Shown here: positions 50,647 through 60,453 of the stretch, one piece after another
How positions within the stretch are numbered: position 1 is the stretch's first letter
Layout of the letters: the number at the start of each line of letters is the position of its first letter
NCBI GenBank assembly: GCA_905233825.1
Contig: CAJOFE010000005.1
Coordinates: forward strand, 34,992-98,991
Reading direction: 5' to 3'
From: an uncultured Prevotella sp.
Lineage (GTDB): Bacteria; Bacteroidota; Bacteroidia; Bacteroidales; Bacteroidaceae
DNA: 64,000 nt
The notes under the pieces: generated by a model
What the model saw: the letters and a program-made list of their open reading frames with translations, nothing else
Told to the model about the DNA's origin: nothing
Databases searched by the model: none
Made by a program: the position numbers and the translations under genes

Positions 50647-52860
50647 ATGACAGAACTGATAGAATTTACCCCTGAAGAAAAGGAACTAGCACTGGATTTA
50701 TATGCCCAGTTAAAAGAAAAAATAGCCTCTTCTTTACAAGAAGACGACGAGCAGCGCGTGCGACAGCACTTGATGACGGCTTTCGAGCAAGGACAGGTGG
50801 CTCGCGACTTCTTCGGCCTCAACCCCATCGTCAGTAGTCTGCAGACGGCTATCCTGGCCGTTGACGAGATAGGTCTGCGCCGCGATGCCGTACTGGCCAT
50901 CATGCTCAACCCCTGTGTGGAGGGGGGACTGCTCACCATCGACGAGGTGGGATCCGACTACGGAATTGCCGTAGGACGCATCCTGCATGGACTGCAGCGC
51001 ATACAGGAACTTTACAAGAAAAATCCTGCTGTTGAGAGCGAGAACTTCCGCAACCTGCTGCTCTCGTTTGCCGAAGATATGCGCGTCATCCTCATCATGA
51101 TTGCCGACCGCGTAAACCTGATGCGACAGATTCGTGACACCCCCAACGCCGAAGCCAAGCGTGAGGTCAGTCAGGAAGCAGCCTACCTCTATGCGCCCTT
51201 AGCCCACAAGTTGGGTCTCTACAAGCTGAAGAGTGAATTAGAAGACCTGTCGCTGAAATATTTAGAGCACGACGCCTACTATCACATCAAGGAAAAACTG
51301 AACGCCACGAAGGCTGCACGCGATGCTTATATAGAACGATTTATTCATCCTATCAATGAGAAACTTACGACTGCTGGATTAAAGTTCCACATGAAGGGAC
51401 GCACCAAGTCCATTCACTCCATCTGGCAGAAGATGAAAAAACAGCATTGTGCCTTCGAGGGCGTCTATGACCTCTTCGCCATCCGCATCATCATCGACTG
51501 CCCACCAGAGGAGGAGAAACAGCAGTGTTGGAAGACTTTCGCCATCATCACCGACATGTACACCAGCAACCCGAAACGCATGCGCGACTGGCTCAGCGTG
51601 CCCAAGTCGAACGGCTACGAGAGCCTGCACATCACCGTTCGTGGCCCTGAAGACAAATGGGTAGAAGTGCAGATACGCACCGAGCGCATGGACGAGGTGG
51701 CCGAACGCGGTGTGGCTGCCCACTGGCGTTACAAAGGCGTGAAGGCCGACAGCGGAGGTATGGACGAATGGTTGAACGGCATCCGTCAGATGCTGGAGAA
51801 CACCAGTGGAATGGAGGCAATGGACGACTTCCGCATGGATCTCTACGACGACGAGATATACGTCTTCACACCCCGTGGAGACCTGCTGAAATTCCCCAAG
51901 GGAGCCACCGTGCTCGACATGGCCTATCACATCCACTCGAAGGTGGGTAGCCAGTGTACGGGTGCACGCATCAATGGCCGCGTTGTCACCTTCCGTCAGG
52001 AACTGCATTCGGGTGACCAGATTGAAATTCTCACCTCTTCCACGCAACGCCCCAAGCAGGAGTGGCTGTCGATTGTGAAGACCTCACGTGCCAAAGCCAA
52101 GATCCGACTGGCCATCAAAGAGACCCAGCAGAAGGAGGCGCTACTGGTTAAAGAAATGCTTGAACGAAAGTTCAAAAACCGCAAGATTGACTTAGAGGAA
52201 TCAGTCATGATGCGCACCATGAAGAAGCTGGGCTACAAGGAGGCCAGCGACTTCTACCGCGACCTGGCAAGCGAGACGCTCGACATAGCCACCGTCATCG
52301 ACAAATACGTGGAGGTGCAGCAAGCCGACAAGACGCCTGGCACAGAAGCCCACTCAGCCGATGAGTTCGTGCTGGAGACATCTCATTTCTCGTCGCTCAC
52401 CCCTCGCTCCTCAGAAGACGTGCTGGTCATCGGTAAGGACTTGAAGGGATTGGACTACCAGCTGGCCCACTGCTGCCATCCCATCTATGGAGACAATGTC
52501 TTCGGCTTCGTCACCGTTAGCGGCGGCATCAAGATCCACCGCACCGACTGCCCCAATGCCCCTGAGCTGCGCCGTCGCTTCGGCTATCGCATCGTGAAGG
52601 CCAAATGGAGCGGAAAGGGGGAATCGCAATACCAAATCACCCTGCGCATCATTGGCAACGACGACCTGGGCATCGTAAACAACCTTACCAGCATCATCTC
52701 GAAAGACGAGAAACTGGTGCTGCGCAGTATCAACATCGACTCTCACGACGGCCTATTCCGGGGCAATCTGGTTGTCATGATGAGCGATACGACCCGTCTT
52801 GAAGCCCTCATCAAGAAGCTACGCACGGTGAAAGGTGTCAAACAAGTGGAAAGAATATGA
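50647..52860 (+). CDS. relA: RelA/SpoT-family (p)ppGpp synthetase with a degenerate hydrolase domain
   Basis: A 737-residue long RSH protein for the stringent response. In the N-terminal HD region the metal HD motif is replaced by LNPCVEGG (residues 87-94), so hydrolysis is probably lost. The synthetase core is intact (GRTKSIHSIWQKM, YDLFAIRIII, VPKSNGYESLH, VEVQIRTERMDE). TGS, zinc-finger-like (LAHCCHPI) and ACT domains follow. A TSHFSSLTPRSS linker before the zinc-finger part may come from a spacer repeat. The start MTELIEF follows the promoter; upstream in-frame codons are before it. Confidence 0.93.
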   Translation: MTELIEFTPEEKELALDLYAQLKEKIASSLQEDDEQRVRQHLMTAFEQGQVARDFFGLNPIVSSLQTAILAVDEIGLRRDAVLAIMLNPCVEGGLLTIDEVGSDYGIAVGRILHGLQRIQELYKKNPAVESENFRNLLLSFAEDMRVILIMIADRVNLMRQIRDTPNAEAKREVSQEAAYLYAPLAHKLGLYKLKSELEDLSLKYLEHDAYYHIKEKLNATKAARDAYIERFIHPINEKLTTAGLKFHMKGRTKSIHSIWQKMKKQHCAFEGVYDLFAIRIIIDCPPEEEKQQCWKTFAIITDMYTSNPKRMRDWLSVPKSNGYESLHITVRGPEDKWVEVQIRTERMDEVAERGVAAHWRYKGVKADSGGMDEWLNGIRQMLENTSGMEAMDDFRMDLYDDEIYVFTPRGDLLKFPKGATVLDMAYHIHSKVGSQCTGARINGRVVTFRQELHSGDQIEILTSSTQRPKQEWLSIVKTSRAKAKIRLAIKETQQKEALLVKEMLERKFKNRKIDLEESVMMRTMKKLGYKEASDFYRDLASETLDIATVIDKYVEVQQADKTPGTEAHSADEFVLETSHFSSLTPRSSEDVLVIGKDLKGLDYQLAHCCHPIYGDNVFGFVTVSGGIKIHRTDCPNAPELRRRFGYRIVKAKWSGKGESQYQITLRIIGNDDLGIVNNLTSIISKDEKLVLRSINIDSHDGLFRGNLVVMMSDTTRLEALIKKLRTVKGVKQVERI

Positions 52861-53579
52861 TTAGCAAGAACCAAATCAAGTTTGTCAAGCAGCTGGAACA
52901 AAAGAAATATCGCCAGCGTGAGGGTGCTTTCGTGGCAGAAGGCCCCAAGGTAGTGGGCGACCTACTGATGGCCAAGTACAGCCCCATACACCTTTTCGCC
53001 ACAGAAGAATGGGCTACAGCCAACAACAAACAGGACTGTCTCATCGTCACTCCCGACGAACTGCGAAAGCTCAGCTTTCTCCAGCATCCCCAACAGGTGC
53101 TAGCCGTCTTCCGAATGCCATCATATTCCAAACTTCAAACTTCAAGCCTCACCCTCGCCCTCGACGGCATCCAAGACCCAGGAAACCTAGGCACCATCAT
53201 CCGTATTGCCGACTGGTTTGGCATCAACACCATCGTCTGTTCCGAGGACACTGCCGACGCATGGAACCCCAAGGTGGTGCAGGCCACGATGGGCAGCATT
53301 GCGAGGGTAAGCATGATTTATACAAATCTGGAAGAATACCTCAGCCACGCCACCCTACCCGTCTGCGGCACGCTGCTCGACGGCGATAACATCTACACAC
53401 AGGAGTTGCCGCATGAGGCCATCATCGTTATGGGCAACGAGGGCAACGGCATCAGCCCTGCCATCCGCCAGATGGTCACCCATCGCCTGCTTATCCCCCA
53501 GTTCCGCCCAGGTGCCGAGAGTCTGAACGTGGCCATCGCCACTGCCATCACCTGCTCCGAATTTCGCAGAAGACCATAG
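52857..53579 (+). CDS. TrmH/SpoU-family 23S rRNA methyltransferase
   Basis: A 240-residue SPOUT enzyme. An N-terminal substrate-binding domain (FVKQLEQKKYRQREGAFVAE) is followed by the knot: LDGIQDPGNLGTIIR, IVMGNEGNGIS and ESLNVAIATAI. It probably methylates ribose in 23S rRNA; the site is unknown. Its ATG overlaps the relA stop (ATGA). A KLQTSSLTLA segment just before the knot resembles a spacer repeat. Confidence 0.9.
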   Translation: MISKNQIKFVKQLEQKKYRQREGAFVAEGPKVVGDLLMAKYSPIHLFATEEWATANNKQDCLIVTPDELRKLSFLQHPQQVLAVFRMPSYSKLQTSSLTLALDGIQDPGNLGTIIRIADWFGINTIVCSEDTADAWNPKVVQATMGSIARVSMIYTNLEEYLSHATLPVCGTLLDGDNIYTQELPHEAIIVMGNEGNGISPAIRQMVTHRLLIPQFRPGAESLNVAIATAITCSEFRRRP

Positions 53580-53659
53580 AAAAGGTTGCACTTGTTGATA
53601 CAGCGCGAACTGAATCCCGAACTAATTTAGCCCGTTGCGCAAGGTTTTTCTTTTTTTCT

Positions 53660-53691
53660 TTGGGTATTTCAGAAAATGTTACTACCTTTGC
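53660..53691 (+). promoter_or_regulatory. Promoter of the 2-oxoacid:ferredoxin oxidoreductase operon
   Basis: TTG at 53660-53662, 20 bp, then TACCTTTGC. Confidence 0.82.
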
Positions 53692-53720
53692 ACGACTTTT
53701 TTAAATTATAGTAATGTATT

Positions 53721-53951
53721 ATGGCTAAAATGAAAGGTGCTATCGTCATCGACACCGCCCGCTGCAAGGGATGTGTGCTCTGCGTGGAGGCTTGTCCGCA
53801 GAACGTCATCGCCCTGGCAGGGAAGGTCAACGTGCACGGCTATCCCTATGTCGAGGCCGTCAAGCAGGAGGCCTGCATAGGCTGTGCTTCGTGCGGCATT
53901 GTCTGCCCCGACGGATGTATCACGGTTTATCGTAAAAAAGTAGAAAGCTAA
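53721..53951 (+). CDS. 2-oxoacid:ferredoxin oxidoreductase, delta (4Fe-4S) subunit
   Basis: A 76-residue ferredoxin with two clusters: CKGCVLCVEACP and CIGCASCGIVCP. It carries electrons from the oxidoreductase core to the cell's ferredoxin. It is first gene of a four-gene D-A-B-C operon, a layout known for 2-ketoisovalerate (VOR) and 2-oxoglutarate (KOR) enzymes. Confidence 0.92.
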   Translation: MAKMKGAIVIDTARCKGCVLCVEACPQNVIALAGKVNVHGYPYVEAVKQEACIGCASCGIVCPDGCITVYRKKVES

Positions 53952-53954
53952 GTG

Positions 53955-55037
53955 ATGGAACAGAAAGAAGTGGTATTGATGAAAGGCAACGAGGCCATTG
54001 CCCACGCTGCCATCCGCTGCGGAGTAGATGGATACTTCGGCTATCCCATCACCCCGCAGAGTGAAGTGATTGAGACGCTGGCAGAGCTGAAGCCCTGGGA
54101 GACCACCGGCATGCAGGTGGTGCAGGCTGAAAGCGAACTGGCAAGTATTTATATGGTCTATGGTGCTGCAGGTGCCGGCAAGCGGGCTATGACATCGTCG
54201 TCGAGCCCCGGCGTGGCTCTGATGCAGGAGGGTATCACCTATCTGGCTGGTGCCGAGCTGCCCGCACTCATCGTGAACGTGCAGCGTGGCGGCCCTGGAC
54301 TGGGCACCATCCAGCCTTCGCAGGGCGACTATTTCCAGGCAACGCGCGGCGGTGGCAACGGCGACTACAACGTTATCGTGCTGGCTCCCGCCTCGGTACA
54401 GGAAATGGCAGACTTCGTAGATCTGGCCTTCGAGCTGGCCTTCAAGTACCGCAACCCCGCCATGATTCTCTCCGACGGTGTTATCGGGCAGATGATGGAG
54501 AAAGTGGTGCTGCCTCCCTACAAGCGCCGCCGCACGGACGAGGAAGTCATCGAGCAGTGTCCCTGGGCTTCTACAGGCAAGACGAAGAACCGCCTGCGCA
54601 ACGTCATCACCTCGCTGGAGCTGAAGCCCGAGATTATGGAACAGCGTAATCTGGCCCTGCAGGAGAAATACCGCCAGATTAAGGAGAACGAGGTGCGCTA
54701 CGAGACGCAGCTGATGGACGATGCCGAATACATGATTGTGGCCTTCGGTTCTGCTGCCCGCATCGCCGAGAAGTCGGTGGAGCTGGCTCGTCAGGAGGGT
54801 ATCAAGGTGGGGTTGTTCCGTCCCATCACCCTGTGGCCGTTCCCCACGAAAGAGATTGCTGCACTTGCCAAGGGCAAAAAGGGCGTGCTGGTGGCCGAGA
54901 TCAACGCCGGACAGATGGTGCAGGACGTGCGCCTCGCTATCAACGGCGCCGTGCCTGTAGAGCAGTTCGGACGTCTCGGTGGCATCGTGCCCGACCCGGA
55001 AGAAATCGTAGGAGCATTGAAAACTAAATTGATGTAA
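53955..55037 (+). CDS. 2-oxoacid:ferredoxin oxidoreductase, alpha subunit (VorB/KorA-like)
   Basis: A 360-residue subunit with the PFOR domain I/II fold (GVDGYFGYPITPQSE at the start, then VQAESELASIYM). It oxidatively decarboxylates a 2-oxoacid to acyl-CoA together with the beta subunit. VOR and KOR cannot be told apart by eye; the four-subunit form with separate ferredoxin slightly favours VOR. The start is the ATG one codon after a GTG. Confidence 0.9.
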   Translation: MEQKEVVLMKGNEAIAHAAIRCGVDGYFGYPITPQSEVIETLAELKPWETTGMQVVQAESELASIYMVYGAAGAGKRAMTSSSSPGVALMQEGITYLAGAELPALIVNVQRGGPGLGTIQPSQGDYFQATRGGGNGDYNVIVLAPASVQEMADFVDLAFELAFKYRNPAMILSDGVIGQMMEKVVLPPYKRRRTDEEVIEQCPWASTGKTKNRLRNVITSLELKPEIMEQRNLALQEKYRQIKENEVRYETQLMDDAEYMIVAFGSAARIAEKSVELARQEGIKVGLFRPITLWPFPTKEIAALAKGKKGVLVAEINAGQMVQDVRLAINGAVPVEQFGRLGGIVPDPEEIVGALKTKLM

Positions 55038-55041
55038 GACT

Positions 55042-55812
55042 ATGGAAGCAAATGAAATAATGGCACGAGAGAATCTCGTATATAAGAAGCCAACGCTTCT
55101 GAACGACAACAACATGCACTACTGCCCAGGATGCTCGCACGGCGTGGTGCATAAGCTCATCGCTGAGGTCATCGAGGAGATGGGAATGGAAGAGAAGGCC
55201 GTAGGTGTAAGCCCTGTGGGATGCGCCGTCTTCGCCTACAACTATATCGACATCGACTGGCAGGAAGCCGCCCACGGACGTGCTCCCGCCATCGCCACTG
55301 GCATCAAGCGCTGCTGGCCCGACCGACTGGTATTTACTTATCAGGGCGACGGTGACCTGGCCTGTATCGGTACCTGCGAAACCATCCACGCGCTGAATCG
55401 TGGCGAGAACATCGTCATCATCTTCGTCAACAATGCCATCTACGGTATGACGGGCGGACAGATGGCTCCCACCACCCTACTCGGTCAGAAGACCTCTACC
55501 TGTCCCTACGGCCGCGACCCGAAGCTGCACGGCTATCCCCTGAAGATGGCCGACATCGCCGCTGGACTGGAAGGCACCTGCTATGTCACCCGCCAGTCGG
55601 TGGAGAGCGTGGCCAGCATCCTCAAGGCCAAGAAGGCTCTGAAGAAGGCTTTCCAGGCTTCGATGGACGGCAAGGGATCGAGCCTCGTGGAATTCGTCAG
55701 CACCTGCAACAGCGGCTGGAAGCTCACGCCCTCGAAAGCAAACGAATGGATGAAGGAGAACATGTTCCCCTTCTATCCCAAAGGAGACCTGAAAGATACT
55801 ACGAGTCTTTAA
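55042..55812 (+). CDS. 2-oxoacid:ferredoxin oxidoreductase, beta (thiamine-diphosphate) subunit
   Basis: A 256-residue TPP-binding subunit: the cysteine motif CPGCSHG near residue 29 and the TPP motif GDGDLACIG...NAIYGMTGGQ. It lies 4 bp after the alpha subunit gene. Confidence 0.92.
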   Translation: MEANEIMARENLVYKKPTLLNDNNMHYCPGCSHGVVHKLIAEVIEEMGMEEKAVGVSPVGCAVFAYNYIDIDWQEAAHGRAPAIATGIKRCWPDRLVFTYQGDGDLACIGTCETIHALNRGENIVIIFVNNAIYGMTGGQMAPTTLLGQKTSTCPYGRDPKLHGYPLKMADIAAGLEGTCYVTRQSVESVASILKAKKALKKAFQASMDGKGSSLVEFVSTCNSGWKLTPSKANEWMKENMFPFYPKGDLKDTTSL

Positions 55813-55843
55813 TTGAGAGTTAAGAATTAAGAGTTAAGAAACG

Positions 55844-56389
55844 ATGAAAAAAGAAATTATCATATCAGGTTTCGGAGGGCAGGGCGTGCTCTCTATGGGA
55901 AAGATTCTGGCCTACTCTGGCTTGATGGAAGACAAGGAAGTGACGTGGATGCCAGCCTACGGCCCTGAGCAGCGTGGCGGTACGGCTAACGTCACCGTCA
56001 TCGTGAGCGACGAGCGCATCTCCTCGCCCATCCTCAGCAAGTATGACATCGCCATCGTGCTCAACCAACCCTCGCTGGAGAAGTTCGAGCCGAAGCTGAA
56101 ACCAGGCGGCATACTCATCTACGACAGCTATGGCATCATCAATCCGCCTACCCGTCAGGACATCAACGTGTATAAGATTGACGCTATGGACAAGGCTGCC
56201 GCTATGAAGAACGGCAAGATATTCAACATGATTGTGCTGGGCGGACTGCTGAAGGTGTGCCCCGTAGTGGGAACCGGAGGCGTGGAGAAAGCGCTGAAGA
56301 AAACACTACCCGAGCGCCACCACGAGCTCATTCCCCTGAACATGCAGGCCATTGATGAAGGCGGCAAGATCATAGAAAAGATACAATAA
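55844..56389 (+). CDS. 2-oxoacid:ferredoxin oxidoreductase, gamma subunit
   Basis: A 181-residue PFOR domain III subunit: IIISGFGGQGVLSMGKILAY and AYGPEQRGG are family signatures. The 31-bp gap before it contains a GAGAGTTAAGAATTAAG simple repeat. A bidirectional hairpin terminator follows. Confidence 0.92.
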   Translation: MKKEIIISGFGGQGVLSMGKILAYSGLMEDKEVTWMPAYGPEQRGGTANVTVIVSDERISSPILSKYDIAIVLNQPSLEKFEPKLKPGGILIYDSYGIINPPTRQDINVYKIDAMDKAAAMKNGKIFNMIVLGGLLKVCPVVGTGGVEKALKKTLPERHHELIPLNMQAIDEGGKIIEKIQ

Positions 56390-56392
56390 GAA

Positions 56393-56432
56393 AAACCGCA
56401 TTGCCAACGACGGCGATGCGGTTTCTCTTTTC
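56393..56432. terminator. Bidirectional terminator between the oxidoreductase and antiporter genes
   Basis: AAACCGCATTGCC pairs with GGCGATGCGGTTT, with TCTCTTTTC on the plus side and TTTTTCTT on the minus side. Confidence 0.88.
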
Positions 56433-56446
56433 TCAGTAGCGAGGTG

Positions 56447-58693
56447 TCAGCAATGCAACAGACGCTGCAAATCGTCTTCCTCTCCCACTACCCAGATAAT
56501 ATCTCCTTCTGCAAAACGACGGGAAGGACGGAAGGGCGACAGGTTCTCCTTTCCCTCTTCCAGTCCTACAACCATACAGTTGTACTCGCTGCGCAGGTTG
56601 CTCTCCTCTAAGGTCTTGCCGATGAAAGGACTATCCTGTCCGATGATGAGCTGACGTAGCTTCATCTCGCGTTTCTCCAACTCCATATCCTCGTGGCGCA
56701 CCTCCCTCTCCAATGCCTGGTGCATAGCCGCTAACTGCGTGTCGCTGCCTATCACCTGAATACGGTCGAGGGGAAACAGTACATCCTTGCCGTCAGGGAT
56801 ATTCTGACGATTGGCACCACGCAGGATGCTGCTCACATGAACGCCGTACTTATGTCCCAGGTTCAACTGCATCAGCGTCATACCTGCCCACAGCGAGTTC
56901 TGCGGAATCTCGAAATCAGCAATATGGATATCACGATCCAACAGACGCCCTTCATACAGGGGACGCTTCTTCCCATGAACCTGCGCCTCGATGTCACGTG
57001 AACGGAGGTTATTGATGAACAGCCTTTCAAGCAGGATGCTGCGGCGCTTCACTCCACGCGATGCCACCATCAGCACTACGGCCACGATGCCCAGCGTAAG
57101 GATAATGGCAGGGGCAAAATTCGTCACGCGCTTACAGACGTAGAACACGAAAGTGGCAGCAATGAAACCACGCACCAGAATGGTGAACATCAAGGGCAGA
57201 CGGTTGCGGTTGCTCTCTGCCCACAGCACCTTCCACTCCTCGCTGTGGTTTTTCTTCATCACCATAGCACGCAGGAAAGGCGAAATGAGCACCACCGTCA
57301 GCACACCCGTAATGGCATTGGCATACCACCCTTCGGGCAGCACCTTATTCATGAACGGATGGAACAGCATGAACATCACGGCAATGACAGCCGCAGAAAG
57401 AATGCCATACACCACCGTATAGATAGCCATCTGCGTGAGCAACTGCTTCCACTTGCTGCGCTCCGTAGTATTAGGGCGGCTCATCGACAGTTGATTCATC
57501 GCACGGATAAGCCGCGAAGGTAGCCTGTGTTCCAAGGCGTTATAAGCCGGTGTGGCAAGCCGTATCATGTAAGGTGTAAGGAAAGTCGTTATGACGGATA
57601 CGGCCACCACAACCGGATATAGGAAGTCGCTGATGACACCCAATGACAGACCTAACGAGGCAATAATGAAGGAGAACTCGCCTATCTGTGCCATCGAGAA
57701 ACCACAACGCATAGCACTCTTCAGACTCTCGCCACCCAGCATGAAGGCGAAGGAGCCGAACACCGACTGGCCTATCAAAATAGTCATGATGAGCAGGAAG
57801 ATGGGCAGCGCATATTCTATGATAATGTGAGGATCGACCAGCATGCCTACGGAGACGAAGAAGATGGCACCGAAAAGGTTCTTCACCGGCTCCACCAGCT
57901 TCTCTATACGCTCAGCCTCGATGGTCTCAGCCAAGATGCTGCCCATGATAAAGGCACCGAAAGCCGACGAGAAGCCTACCTTCGTGGAGAACACCGCCAT
58001 AGCGCAGCACAGCCCCAGCGACACAATCAGCAGCACCTCGGCATTGATCAGCTTCCTCACCTTACGAAGAAGCAACGGAATGGCAAAGATGCCCACCACC
58101 AGCCAGAGAATCAGGAAGAAGCCTATCTTCAATACTGAAGTCAGCATCTGACCGCCCTCCACACTTCCGTTGGCAATGGCACTCAGCATCACCATCATGA
58201 CGATAGCCAGGATGTCCTCCAGGATGAGCACACTCATCACCAGACCCGTAAACTGCTGCTGTCGTAAGCCCAAGTCATCGAACGCCTTATATATAATAGT
58301 GGTGGAACTCATGGCCAGCATGCCGCCCAGGAAGATGCAGTCCATCTTCGACCACCCGAACACATGACCTACGAGCATGCCCAGCATCGACATCGAGAAG
58401 ATGATGCACATCGTACTGATAATCGGCGAGGCACCCATCCTCAGAATCTTCTTGAACGAGAAGTCCAGACCTAAGGAGAACAGCAGGAACATCACACCGA
58501 TGTCGGCCCACAGGTGAATGTTTGACATATCCACCACACTGGCCGTATAGGGCATGTGTGGTGATACCAGAAAGCCTGCTACGATATATCCCAACACCAG
58601 CGGCTGCTTCAATTTCTTGAAGATCAGCGTCACGGCTCCGGCCACAATCAGTATCAGTGCCAGGTCTTGTATCAGTGCAGGTAGCTCACTCAT
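56447..58693 (-). CDS. CPA2/KefB-type cation:proton antiporter with TrkA-C domain
   Basis: A 748-residue membrane protein. About twelve helices form the CPA2 transporter core (GYIVAGFLVSPHMP, FLLFSLGLDFSF). A second membrane region of several helices lies around residues 415-540. A cytoplasmic TrkA-C-like regulatory domain ends the protein (about 640-748, IGKTLEESNLR, GDIIWVVGEEDD). It exchanges K+ or Na+ for protons. A repeat of the GACGGATAGACG family sits directly upstream of the start. Confidence 0.9.
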   Translation of the reverse strand: MSELPALIQDLALILIVAGAVTLIFKKLKQPLVLGYIVAGFLVSPHMPYTASVVDMSNIHLWADIGVMFLLFSLGLDFSFKKILRMGASPIISTMCIIFSMSMLGMLVGHVFGWSKMDCIFLGGMLAMSSTTIIYKAFDDLGLRQQQFTGLVMSVLILEDILAIVMMVMLSAIANGSVEGGQMLTSVLKIGFFLILWLVVGIFAIPLLLRKVRKLINAEVLLIVSLGLCCAMAVFSTKVGFSSAFGAFIMGSILAETIEAERIEKLVEPVKNLFGAIFFVSVGMLVDPHIIIEYALPIFLLIMTILIGQSVFGSFAFMLGGESLKSAMRCGFSMAQIGEFSFIIASLGLSLGVISDFLYPVVVAVSVITTFLTPYMIRLATPAYNALEHRLPSRLIRAMNQLSMSRPNTTERSKWKQLLTQMAIYTVVYGILSAAVIAVMFMLFHPFMNKVLPEGWYANAITGVLTVVLISPFLRAMVMKKNHSEEWKVLWAESNRNRLPLMFTILVRGFIAATFVFYVCKRVTNFAPAIILTLGIVAVVLMVASRGVKRRSILLERLFINNLRSRDIEAQVHGKKRPLYEGRLLDRDIHIADFEIPQNSLWAGMTLMQLNLGHKYGVHVSSILRGANRQNIPDGKDVLFPLDRIQVIGSDTQLAAMHQALEREVRHEDMELEKREMKLRQLIIGQDSPFIGKTLEESNLRSEYNCMVVGLEEGKENLSPFRPSRRFAEGDIIWVVGEEDDLQRLLHC

Positions 58694-58699
58694 ATTTCT

Positions 58700-58738
58700 T
58701 TTTTAGACGGTTAGACGTTTTTTTTTGACGGATAGACG
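58700..58738. repeat. GACGGATAGACG-family repeat before the antiporter gene
   Basis: TTTTTAGACGGTTAGACG, a T-run, then TGACGGATAGACG. It matches 505-543 at all but two or three positions. Confidence 0.88.
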
Positions 58739-58759
58739 ATTATACAACTATTATACGGT

Positions 58760-59143
58760 TTAGGCGATGGGGCGGGAATAAAGACGAGTCTTGGTTTTTA
58801 TCTCCAATTTTTCGCTACCGAAGTTTATAAGGATACCATGATCAATACCTGTTGCTGTTAGGTAATTAACCAATTGGACAGAGTGGGCAACGACTAATGC
58901 ATTGACGGCTTTCAACTCAACAATCACCTTTTCCTCAACAACGATGTCAGCACGATATTCACCGACACATATTCCATCATAATATACTTGGATAGGCTTC
59001 TCCACTTCTATAGACAGACCATGTTTCTTCATTTCTATGTACATAGCATTCTTGTAGATCTTTTCTTCAAAGCCATAGGTCAACTGTGCACGTACAGCTT
59101 TCGCACACTCCACAATAGTATCTATCAACTCCTTTGCTTCCAT
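58760..59143 (-). CDS. GxxExxY family protein
   Basis: A 127-residue protein of the GxxExxY family: GFEEKIY at about residues 24-30, followed by a PD-(D/E)XK-like core (YRADIVVEEKVIVELKA). The family is often described as nuclease-like, with unproven function. The region is clearly more AT-rich than its neighbours. It is flanked on both sides by GACGGATAGACG-family repeats in inverted orientation, which suggests it moved into the pepT-antiporter run as a unit. Confidence 0.88.
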   Translation of the reverse strand: MEAKELIDTIVECAKAVRAQLTYGFEEKIYKNAMYIEMKKHGLSIEVEKPIQVYYDGICVGEYRADIVVEEKVIVELKAVNALVVAHSVQLVNYLTATGIDHGILINFGSEKLEIKTKTRLYSRPIA

Positions 59144-59157
59144 AAAAAACGTCCCTT

Positions 59158-59197
59158 CGTCTAACCGTCTAAATACCGTTCATCCGTCTATCCGTCA
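59158..59197. repeat. GACGGATAGACG-family repeat between pepT and the GxxExxY gene
   Basis: CGTCTAACCGTCTAAA followed by CATCCGTCTATCCGTCA is inverted relative to 58700-58738. Its last three bases are the pepT stop codon. Confidence 0.88.
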
Positions 59198-60421
59198 ATC
59201 ATTATAGCCAGCTGTCAGTTCACAAATCTTGATGACTACCTGCATCGCTTTCTCCATCGACTGGATAGGCACGAACTCGAAGGGTCCGTGGAAGTTGATG
59301 CCACCGGCGAAGATATTCGGACAGGGCAAGCCCTTGAACGACAGTTGGGCACCGTCGGTACCACCACGAATGGGCCTTACCTTCGGAGCTACACCCACCT
59401 CCTGCATAGCCCGCAATACCAGATCGATGACGTGCATGTTGTCGGGCTCTATCTTCTCCTTCATGTTGTAATACTGGTCATTCACATCGGCCACTACCGT
59501 CCCCTCACCGTATTTCTCGTTCATCTTGTCGGCACAGGCCTTGATGAATCGCTTGCGACTTTCGAACTTCTGGCGGTCATGATCGCGGATGATATAGCTC
59601 AGACGTCCCTGTTCGGTTGATGTCTGCATGCCGATGAGGTGATAGAATCCCTCATAGCCTTCCGTCGTCTCGGGAGTCTCGTCGGCAGGCAGCAGAGCAG
59701 CAAACTCAGCAGCCAGGGCGTTGGCATTCACCATCTTGCCCTTAGCATAGCCGGGGTGCACGCTCACGCCCTTGATATTGATCTTAGCTGAAGCGGCGTT
59801 GAAGTTCTCATACTCCAGCTCGCCTACGTCTCCGCCGTCCATGGTGTAGGCCCATTGGCAGCCGAACTTCTCCACGTCGAAATGATGGGCACCCATACCT
59901 ATCTCCTCGTCGGGATTGAAAGCCACACGTATCTTTCCGTGCTTCACCTCGGGGTGCTCCTTGAGCCACACCATTGCCTGCACAATCTCTGCGATGCCCG
60001 CCTTATCGTCGGCACCCAAAAGCGTATGGCCGTCGGTCACAATCAGGTCCTCACCCACATGTCCCAACAGCTCGGGGAACTTCTTGGGCGACAGGACGAT
60101 ACCCTCGGAAAGCGTGATGTCTCCTCCATCGTACTGAGCCACGATGCGTGGCTTGATGTCGGCACCCGAGCAATCGGGCGATGTGTCATAATGGGAGATA
60201 AAGCCTATCGTCGGCACGCTGTCTTTCATGTTGGCAGCTAAGGTGGCATATATATAGCCTTTGTCGTCCATCTCCACCTCCTGCAAGCCCTCGCGCTCCA
60301 GCTCTTCTTTCAGATATTTGGCAAACACCAGTTGCTTCGGTGTGCTGGGCACCGTCTGGCTTTCTTCTGCCGATTGTGTGTCGAACTTCGTGTAGTTCAG
60401 GAATCTCTCAGTAATATTCAT
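59195..60421 (-). CDS. pepT: Peptidase T (tripeptide aminopeptidase)
   Basis: A 408-residue M20 metallopeptidase that removes the N-terminal residue from tripeptides. Zinc-ligand segments are [22 protein letters not shown] and the [15 protein letters not shown] glutamates, followed by the dimerisation domain. The stop codon TGA overlaps a GACGGATAGACG repeat. Confidence 0.95.
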   Translation of the reverse strand: MNITERFLNYTKFDTQSAEESQTVPSTPKQLVFAKYLKEELEREGLQEVEMDDKGYIYATLAANMKDSVPTIGFISHYDTSPDCSGADIKPRIVAQYDGGDITLSEGIVLSPKKFPELLGHVGEDLIVTDGHTLLGADDKAGIAEIVQAMVWLKEHPEVKHGKIRVAFNPDEEIGMGAHHFDVEKFGCQWAYTMDGGDVGELEYENFNAASAKINIKGVSVHPGYAKGKMVNANALAAEFAALLPADETPETTEGYEGFYHLIGMQTSTEQGRLSYIIRDHDRQKFESRKRFIKACADKMNEKYGEGTVVADVNDQYYNMKEKIEPDNMHVIDLVLRAMQEVGVAPKVRPIRGGTDGAQLSFKGLPCPNIFAGGINFHGPFEFVPIQSMEKAMQVVIKICELTAGYND

Positions 60422-60453
60422 ACAATAATTATTTAATTAATATCATTTTGTTT

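Noticed and set aside
53706..55115. A 469-codon open frame opposite the oxidoreductase alpha and delta subunit genes
   Set aside because: It is fully antisense to two well-recognised genes. Its length follows from GC-rich third positions, and its translation is rich in His, Leu and Val with no domain.
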